This document shows positions 58,740 through 64,000 of a stretch of 64,000 nucleotides of DNA, in pieces; the stretch's first letter is position 1, and each line of letters starts with the position of its first letter. A program made the position numbers and the translations under genes. Under the pieces are notes generated by a model that worked only from the letters and a program-made list of their open reading frames with translations, did no database searches and was not told the origin of the DNA. Source of the DNA: CBDDDW01 sp965226805 (GTDB lineage: Bacteria; Chloroflexota; Dehalococcoidia; Lucifugimonadales; JAGWBF01); contig CBDDDW010000028.1 in the NCBI GenBank assembly GCA_965226805.1, forward strand, positions 124,001 to 188,000. The letters run 5' to 3'.

Positions 58740-60273
58740 CATAGTCGTATCCTTCGACCTCGTATCGCACCTCACCTACATGGCGGTGTTATCAATGGGC
58801 GGCCTGCCTCGGGAGCAGATACTGCTGCGATGTGGCCAGCTGCGTCTGCGGACCTCCGTCTTTTTCGAATACATCTATATGATGGCCAAGCGCATGGGTG
58901 TCGAATACACTCAGGCGTTTCAGATGGTGTCCCAAAAGGCGCGTGCCACCAGCATCAAGAGCCTCCTGCTCCGTTTCGCGGCGTCCATATCCTCGGGCGA
59001 ATCGGAGACCAGTTTTGTCTCCCAAGAGGCGAAGACCGAGACCGAGCGCTACACCCACGAATACGAGAGAAGCGTTGAGAATCTCAGGAAGTGGACAGAC
59101 GCCTATGCGGCCATGATGTTCTCGGTGACCCTAATCATGGTGGTGTCTCTGGTGTCTACCATGATCGGCTTCTTCGACGAGTCGGTCATAATGGCCATGG
59201 CTGCGACTGTGATGATTCTGATGGTTTTGGCCGTGTACGTAATACTTAAAGTGGCCCCAGTGGAGGAAATTACCTACGAGAGCGCCAACGCCGTTCCCAG
59301 GAACAGGCGGCTGGCCCGGCGTTTTCTCGTCACTCTGGTCCCCGCTGGAGCGGTCGTCGCAACGATTACTGTGATCGTTCTCGACGCGCAGCTGAGTTTC
59401 ATAGCTCAGATGTCCGTAGTGTCCCTGGTCATGGGGGCTTCCTTTATTCCGACGGGAATTCTTGCATGGAAGGATGACACCAGCGTAGCCCAAATAGATT
59501 CGGAGCTACCCACCTTCTTACGCACTATGGGAAATGTTGCCGGGTCGACGGGGGCTACTCTCCAGGAATCATTAAGAAGAATACAGACGACCGCTATGGG
59601 TTCAATCGCGCCCCATGTGAGCCGCTTGCACATCCGGCTTAATGCCCAGCTGCCCACCACCGAGGTTTGGGAGCAGATGAGGGGGGAGACAGGAAGCGAG
59701 CTGCTCAACCGCTCCACCCATATGCTCGTCGACGGCGTCGAGGCCGGTGGTCCCCCGGCGGATGTGGGGAAGATGTGCTCGGACTACGCGCTGAACGTCA
59801 CCCAGCTCAGGTCGCAACGTTCGCTGACGGCCAACAGCTTTGCATTCCTCACGGTCCCGATGCATGGAGCCATGGTCTTCGTCATGTTGTTCGTCCTGGG
59901 GATCATCGCTAACTTTAACGTCAGACTGGAAGCCGTATCGGCCGAGCTGCTGGAACAAGCCAGGGGAGAGGTTGGTGTCCCCTCCGCGCTGGAGGGGTTC
60001 CGGGGCATCGACATCGCGAGAGGTTCGGAGCTGACCGGAGCCCTTGACGTATTTGGGGGTCAGGACATAACTTATATCTCAGTCGTGATCGTCGCGGTGG
60101 TATTTACTCTGACCATCGCCAACACCATGGCTCCCAAATTCGCCACCGGGGGAAACAATCTCAAGATCGCGTCATTTCTCAGTGTCATGTTGATAGTGAC
60201 TGGGTTAGTACTGGCGGTGGTTCCGACGTTGACCGACGCGCTCTTCCCAGCGGTAGGAGGAGAAATCCAATGA
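58672..60273 (+). CDS. arlJ: ArlJ/FlaJ-like membrane platform protein
   Basis: A 533-residue platform protein with two T2SSF domains (about residues 60-130 and 285-395), each followed by membrane helices: AYAAMMFSVTLIMVVSLVSTMIGFF, MAATVMILMVLAVYVIL, FLVTLVPAGAVVATITVIV, MSVVSLVMGASFIPTGIL, then FLTVPMHGAMVFVMLFVLG and three closing helices. ArlJ anchors the ArlI ring in the membrane. The start at 58672 overlaps arlI by 68 bp, so the two are coupled. A later start would remove the region before DLVSHLTYMAVLSMGG, which resembles the family opening. Confidence 0.88.
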   Translation: MWGISTNSTGSSPKLIEKVSSDNIVVSFDLVSHLTYMAVLSMGGLPREQILLRCGQLRLRTSVFFEYIYMMAKRMGVEYTQAFQMVSQKARATSIKSLLLRFAASISSGESETSFVSQEAKTETERYTHEYERSVENLRKWTDAYAAMMFSVTLIMVVSLVSTMIGFFDESVIMAMAATVMILMVLAVYVILKVAPVEEITYESANAVPRNRRLARRFLVTLVPAGAVVATITVIVLDAQLSFIAQMSVVSLVMGASFIPTGILAWKDDTSVAQIDSELPTFLRTMGNVAGSTGATLQESLRRIQTTAMGSIAPHVSRLHIRLNAQLPTTEVWEQMRGETGSELLNRSTHMLVDGVEAGGPPADVGKMCSDYALNVTQLRSQRSLTANSFAFLTVPMHGAMVFVMLFVLGIIANFNVRLEAVSAELLEQARGEVGVPSALEGFRGIDIARGSELTGALDVFGGQDITYISVVIVAVVFTLTIANTMAPKFATGGNNLKIASFLSVMLIVTGLVLAVVPTLTDALFPAVGGEIQ

Positions 60274-61799
60274 GCATGAAGCGGTTTGTACCGAAAAAAC
60301 GTTCCAAGAAGAAGGCCGAATCCGAGGCCTCCCCGGAAGATACCCAGATGAAGGAGCTGGAGAAGGTGTTCGACCTTAGCCAGACCACCGCTGCCGAGCC
60401 CGTTCCGGAGACTCCCGCCCCCGTGGACGCCGTTGAGGATGTTGACCTACTTGGAGACCTTCGCCAGGGCGTGTTCGCTGGTCGGGAAGGGTCCGCTCCC
60501 CTTCCAAAACCCTTGGATCTCGGGCTAGGGGAGCCACCTGTCGAAGAGGGTGCGGAGGAGACACAAGCATCCGAGATTCGTGCCCAAGCGATCAATCGCG
60601 CGCCCCAGGCCGCGCGGCTCGGGCCGGTGAAGGAGCCGGCACTGCCGCAGATGGGGGCGATAGACCTGGGGCTGCCGACGGAAGAGGCGGTGGAGGAGCC
60701 GGCACTGTCGCAGATGGGGGCGATAGACCTAGGGCTGCCGGCGGAAGAGGCGGTGGAGGAGCCGGCACTGCCGCAGATGGAGGCGCTAGACCTGGGGCTG
60801 CCGATGGAAGAGGCGGTGGAGGAGCCGGCATTGCCGCAGATGGAGGCGCTAGACCTGGGGCTGCCGGCGGAAGAGGCGGCACAGGAGCCGGCGCTACCGG
60901 AGATGCAGGCGATAGACCTAGGGCTGCCGGCGGAAGAGGCGGCACAGGAGCCGGCGCTACCGGAGATGCAGGCGATAGACCTGGGGCTGCCGATGGAAGA
61001 GTCGGCACAGGAGCCGGCGCTACCGGAGATGCAGGCGATAGACCTGGGGCTGCCGATGGAAGAGGCCGTAGAGGAGCCGGCGCTGCCTAAGATGGAGGCG
61101 ATAGACCTGGGGCTGCCGGGGGAAGAGGCGATAGAGGAGCCGGCGCTACCTAAGATGGAGGCGATAGACCTGGGGTTGCCGGGGGAAGAACTGGCGCTGC
61201 CAGAGATGCAGCCGCTAGACCTGGGGCTGCCGGGGGAAGAACTAGCGCTGCCGGAGATGCAACCGATAGACCTGGGGCTGCCTGTGGAAGAGGCGGTGGA
61301 GGACCTGGCGCTGCCGGAGATGCAGCCGATAGACCTGGGGCTGCCTATGGAAGAGGCGGTGGGGGACCTGGCGCTGCCGGAGATGCAGCCGATAGACCTG
61401 GGCTTAGGGGACTTCCCAGCCCTGGAGGAGCCCGCTGCCTCGGGCGCGATGCCTCAGGCGGTAACCCTGGCGCCGGAGCCGGTCCCGCTTGATGCTGGGG
61501 CTGGCCCAGCGACGCCTCCAATAGAGGGCCGCCCGATGACGCTGACTCCAGGGGCGCCCGTGGGTGGAGATGTATCCGTTGGGGCGGCACCCGTCGCCAC
61601 CCCGGGACAACGGCCCGGTTCCGGGGTGGTGCTGGACGCCCTTCCTGGCAACCTGAAGGATATTTTCCGCAAGAAGGTGGTGGCCAATCCCCAGCTCAAG
61701 GCGCTGCTCAAGAGGCACGGGCGGGTGGATGTCCATGAGCTGGCCGACGAGTTGCAGGAGTTCGCCAGGAGCGTGGGGGCCACCGAAGAACAGGAGTAG
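60270..61799 (+). CDS. LGLP-repeat protein encoded with the Arl motor genes
   Basis: A 509-residue acidic protein. It has a basic Lys-rich N-terminus (KRFVPKKRSKKKAE), a Glu/Pro linker, then 13 repeats of about 21 residues of the type EEPALPQMEAIDLGLPMEEA (two or three shortened to 17), a Pro/Ala/Gly-rich linker and a helical end domain (LKDIFRKKVVANPQLKALLKRHGRVDVHELADELQEF). There is no membrane segment or signal peptide. The ATG overlaps the arlJ stop (ATGA), so it is co-translated with the motor. No family recognised; a cytoplasmic scaffold or switch-linking role, in the place where archaea have ArlC/D/E, is inference. Confidence 0.75.
   Translation: MSMKRFVPKKRSKKKAESEASPEDTQMKELEKVFDLSQTTAAEPVPETPAPVDAVEDVDLLGDLRQGVFAGREGSAPLPKPLDLGLGEPPVEEGAEETQASEIRAQAINRAPQAARLGPVKEPALPQMGAIDLGLPTEEAVEEPALSQMGAIDLGLPAEEAVEEPALPQMEALDLGLPMEEAVEEPALPQMEALDLGLPAEEAAQEPALPEMQAIDLGLPAEEAAQEPALPEMQAIDLGLPMEESAQEPALPEMQAIDLGLPMEEAVEEPALPKMEAIDLGLPGEEAIEEPALPKMEAIDLGLPGEELALPEMQPLDLGLPGEELALPEMQPIDLGLPVEEAVEDLALPEMQPIDLGLPMEEAVGDLALPEMQPIDLGLGDFPALEEPAASGAMPQAVTLAPEPVPLDAGAGPATPPIEGRPMTLTPGAPVGGDVSVGAAPVATPGQRPGSGVVLDALPGNLKDIFRKKVVANPQLKALLKRHGRVDVHELADELQEFARSVGATEEQE
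60633..61409 (+). repeat. Tandem repeat (63-bp unit) in the LGLP-repeat gene
   Basis: Thirteen units, mostly 63 bp, each with a near-invariant GATAGACCTGGGGCTGCC or GCTAGACCTGGGGCTGCC core, coding for (A/P)(I/L)DLGLP. The DNA is as well conserved as the protein, which indicates recent expansion or gene conversion and likely length variation. Confidence 0.92.
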
Positions 61800-61846
61800 G
61801 GTCTCCTTGATCTCCTTGCGTTCCAGGTGGCCGGGGCAACGTTGGG

Positions 61847-61870
61847 GGGTAGCTCCTCTGAGGGCTACCC
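61847..61870 (+). terminator. Possible terminator after the Arl-type cluster
   Basis: GGGTAGC (61847-61853) and GCTACCC (61864-61870) form a 7-bp stem about 48 bp after the repeat-protein stop. The tail TGATGTTTGG has only a few T residues, so it is a weak candidate. Confidence 0.3.
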
Positions 61871-61959
61871 TGATGTTTGGCTTCCCAAGATAGGAACAAG
61901 CGCAGTTACGCCATCTCTTACCAGGACTTACGACATGCCTATGTAGCGCGCTCGCGCTT

Positions 61960-62673
61960 CTAGAGCATGGGCCAGATGCGGCGGGCGTTGATCCGCAGTA
62001 CGACAGTCGCGGCTTCATAAAGCCGTCCGCGCTTCTCCCAGTTTTCTCTCAGCTTCCTCAGCTCCCTGAAGGTGGCCACTGGATCGTCCCGGTCGCTCTC
62101 GTACAGGGCCAGGTGGGTTCCTCCGCCACAGGTTTGCGGGTCCAGAGCTTCGTACCGATACGCGGTGTGGTAGAGCCCGGTGTCCAGGACGTCCGGGACA
62201 TGTATGTCGGCATACCAGCGCCTGAACTCCTCTTCCCGTGCCGGGTCGTCGGCCCTCATGAGGACGCCCAGCAGGCTTCGCACGGGCCTTTTTGCCGCGC
62301 AAGTCTCTCCGCCCAGCTTCTTGAATACGCCCCAGAGGGACAGCTCGATTAGCGGGGACCCCCGGCCTTGCACTCTTAGGGGGCGGGCGTAGTCCCGCTG
62401 ATCCTCGAACGCCTTGGACACGTCTTCCCTGCTGCATTCATATGTGGCGACATACTTCCCCTCCCCCGGCTTTGGGGATAGGCGATCGGGATCATCAGTC
62501 TCCCCTGGTTGGGGCTCAAGGTTCAAGAAGCGCATGGCGTTCTGGAAGATCCCTGGAGCGGTCAAATCGGGCAGGTGCACATAGTTATACCAGTGATTAA
62601 ACTCCTCCTCTTTGGAGGGATCGTTGCAGTAGCTCGTAAACATCATTATCCCGCTTGGATAGCGTCCTTCCAT
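61960..62673 (-). CDS. Protein with duplicated dimeric alpha/beta-barrel (EthD-like) domain
   Basis: A 237-residue protein with two repeats of one ferredoxin-like domain. Repeat 1 has YPSGIMMFTSYCNDPSKEEEFNHWYNYVHLPDL and repeat 2 has LLGVLMRADDPAREEEFRRWYADIHVPDVL. The spaced E-E-F-x-x-W-Y-x-x-(V/I)-H-(L/V)-P-D pattern is like EthD/dimeric barrel proteins that work in degradation pathways. The tandem form may fold as an internal dimer. Enzyme activity not known. Confidence 0.75.
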   Translation of the reverse strand: MEGRYPSGIMMFTSYCNDPSKEEEFNHWYNYVHLPDLTAPGIFQNAMRFLNLEPQPGETDDPDRLSPKPGEGKYVATYECSREDVSKAFEDQRDYARPLRVQGRGSPLIELSLWGVFKKLGGETCAAKRPVRSLLGVLMRADDPAREEEFRRWYADIHVPDVLDTGLYHTAYRYEALDPQTCGGGTHLALYESDRDDPVATFRELRKLRENWEKRGRLYEAATVVLRINARRIWPML

Positions 62674-62810
62674 ATATCTCCCTTCGCCTCCCGCAGGTAA
62701 TTGGTCGGAGGTCGGTGGTCATGTGGCTGAGTCGCTGGTTTATTATATTGAGGGCTCAGGCCTTCTGCAATACGGATTCATGCCCGGAGGTTTAATCAAG
62801 GAGGAAAAAG

Positions 62811-62990
62811 GTGATAACTACATGTGCCGGGAGACCTGGTTCCAGGCGGATACTTTTCGAGGTAGGAGGGTCGCTTTGGGACAATCTGAAGAGAACCAAG
62901 AGGAAAAGACAGACGCGCTGGATATACCTGAGTCCTTTGACGTGTCGCGTAGCTTCCGTAGCGCTGAGCCCGCTTCAGGATAAGCTCTGA
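62811..62990 (+). CDS. Possible short protein, start uncertain
   Basis: AAGGAGG (62798-62804) stands six bases before GTG 62811, which opens a 59-codon basic frame ending TGA at 62988-62990. An overlapping frame from ATG 62822 (MCRETWFQADTFRGRRVALG) gives a more acidic 53-codon protein but lies too far from the ribosome site. Neither is recognised. The strong Shine-Dalgarno sequence suggests one is real. Confidence 0.3.
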   Translation: MITTCAGRPGSRRILFEVGGSLWDNLKRTKRKRQTRWIYLSPLTCRVASVALSPLQDKL

Positions 62991-63016
62991 AGACGGCGCT
63001 CCCTTACCGCCAATTC

Positions 63017-64000
63017 TCAAGTGCGTGATTTCCATCTGCCGATGGACGCCTGTGCCATAGGGCTGATGGCACCCTGTACCACCACGTTTACCAGCGCGGG
63101 CTTGCCTGAGGCGAAAGCCCGATCCAGGGCAGGTACGAGTTCCTCGGGGTGTTCCACGTGCTCGCCGTGCCCACCCAACCCCTCCACCACCTTGTCATAT
63201 CGCGTGTGCAGTAGCTCCGACTTCACCGCGCGCCCGTAAACGCCCAGCTGTATCTGGCGGTCTATCCCCCAGGCCGCGTCGTTCCCCAACACTATTACGA
63301 AGGGAAGGTTGTGCCGTACGGCGGTGTCGATCTCTATTGCGTGGAACCCGAAACCTCCGTCGCCGATGAGGTTGATCACCCGCGACTCAGGGTGCGCCAG
63401 CTTTGCAGCTATGGATGTGGGGATGCTGGTCCCCAACATTCCGATGGTAGGTAGGTGGAGCCAGCGGCGAGGCTGGAGGGCCGGCAAGGTAGCTCGCCCA
63501 AAGTGGCAAAAGTCGCCTCCGTCCAGCACCACTATGTCGTCAGGGCGCAGACACTGCTCCACCGTCTTGTGGACATAGGCGGCGTGCATCGGGGTCTCGG
63601 CGATCGCCAGGGCCCCCAGTCGCTCGGCGAAGGCGGTACGTGCGGCTCGCAGCTTGTCCAGCCATGGCAACGGGCGCCACGTGTGTTTTGAGGCTTCTTC
63701 AGCGAGCTGTTCCAGGGTGCTGTGTATGTCAGCGACGATCCCGACGCTCACCCCGCGGTTCCGACCGATCTCAGTGGCGGAAGGGTCAACCATGATGATC
63801 CGGGCGTCGGCTGGGACTGCCGGCGGAAGGGCGAAGCCGATGGTGTAGTCCTGCTTTTTGCCCAACAGCAAAACTGTGTCGGCCTCCCGGATCATCGCTG
63901 CCGCCGGATTCAGCGACCGGTCGAAGAAGCCAAAGGAGTTCGGGTGATCATCGGGTAGGAGTCCCCGCGCCTGCTCTTCGGACAACAGCGGTAGATGGGT
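63017..64000 (-). CDS. Thiamine-diphosphate enzyme, C-terminal part (partial)
   Basis: The frame is open to the window edge, so the N-terminal Pyr domain is outside. Present are the end of the central domain (IREADTVLLLGKKQDYTIGF, IIMVDPSATEIGRNRG) and the PP domain with VVLDGGDFCHFGRATLPAL, PTIGMLGTSIPTSIAAKLAHPESRVINLIGDGGFGFHAIEIDTAVRHNLPFVIVLGND (ThDP-Mg GDG...N motif). It resembles acetolactate synthase/oxalyl-CoA decarboxylase-type enzymes. A different enzyme from the one at 32464-34128. Confidence 0.88.
   Translation of the reverse strand, partial: THLPLLSEEQARGLLPDDHPNSFGFFDRSLNPAAAMIREADTVLLLGKKQDYTIGFALPPAVPADARIIMVDPSATEIGRNRGVSVGIVADIHSTLEQLAEEASKHTWRPLPWLDKLRAARTAFAERLGALAIAETPMHAAYVHKTVEQCLRPDDIVVLDGGDFCHFGRATLPALQPRRWLHLPTIGMLGTSIPTSIAAKLAHPESRVINLIGDGGFGFHAIEIDTAVRHNLPFVIVLGNDAAWGIDRQIQLGVYGRAVKSELLHTRYDKVVEGLGGHGEHVEHPEELVPALDRAFASGKPALVNVVVQGAISPMAQASIGRWKSRT

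Overview
The window is a GC-rich bacterial chromosome segment, most likely from an uncultured Chloroflexota of the Dehalococcoidia/SAR202 type. That is inferred from an archaellum-type ArlH-ArlI-ArlJ motor set in a bacterium, a 46-residue DUF5679 zinc-ribbon protein, dense amidohydrolase / CaiB-type CoA-transferase / F420-type oxidoreductase / SDR / split ThDP-enzyme gene content, and many short palindromic repeats. No rRNA, tRNA or CRISPR array was recognised.

Layout. 1-5.8 kb: the tail of an electron-transfer flavoprotein, an SDR, two unknown genes and a minus-strand peptide ABC transporter missing its second permease and binding protein. 6.2-11.5 kb: an IS1380 element that has cut a heptose-7-phosphate kinase gene, then gmhA, an NDP-sugar epimerase/dehydratase and an NDP-sugar dehydrogenase (surface glycan precursors). 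11.5-18.5 kb: a segment bounded by two inverted copies of a ~175 bp repeat, holding an IS3 element, selD with an in-frame UGA at the catalytic position followed by a bSECIS-like hairpin, a CinA/NadD-type fusion gene, RidA and two decayed genes. 18.8-22.5 kb: the minus-strand rpmH-rnpA-yidD-(PQQ lipoprotein)-yidC-khpB operon with a clear promoter; divergent from it are tlyA and a type-2 ileS. 26.8-29.1 kb: an IS256 element nested in an IS3 remnant that interrupts a hemerythrin-like gene.

29.4-43.2 kb is a catabolic island, almost all on the minus strand: N-acyl-D-amino-acid deacylase-like amidohydrolase, two amidohydrolase-2 enzymes, a full-length ThDP enzyme, two CoA transferases, an LLM-class oxidoreductase, three tandem paralogous SDRs and split alpha/beta ThDP decarboxylase-like subunits. 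43.5-46.8 kb: a cytidylate-kinase-like protein, a sigma-region-4-like HTH protein with a Cys cluster, and selA, which with selD gives two of the four selenocysteine factors (selB and selC are not here).

47-53 kb is the plus-strand nusA-rnpM-infB-rbfA-truB translation/transcription operon, with a consensus promoter, an intrinsic-terminator-like hairpin in the leader and no rimP. It is followed by the DUF5679 gene. 53.2-55.7 kb: an NHL-repeat protein and a DUF1800 protein on the minus strand. 56-61.8 kb: arlH, arlI, arlJ and an overlapping gene for a 13-fold LGLP-repeat protein, with no filament, stator or prepilin-peptidase gene alongside. The window closes with a duplicated dimeric alpha/beta-barrel protein and a ThDP enzyme running off the end.

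The points most worth following are the UGA-containing selD, the minimal Arl motor island with its repeat protein, the CinA/nucleotidyltransferase fusion, and the repeat families that bracket the rearranged 11.5-18.5 kb segment.
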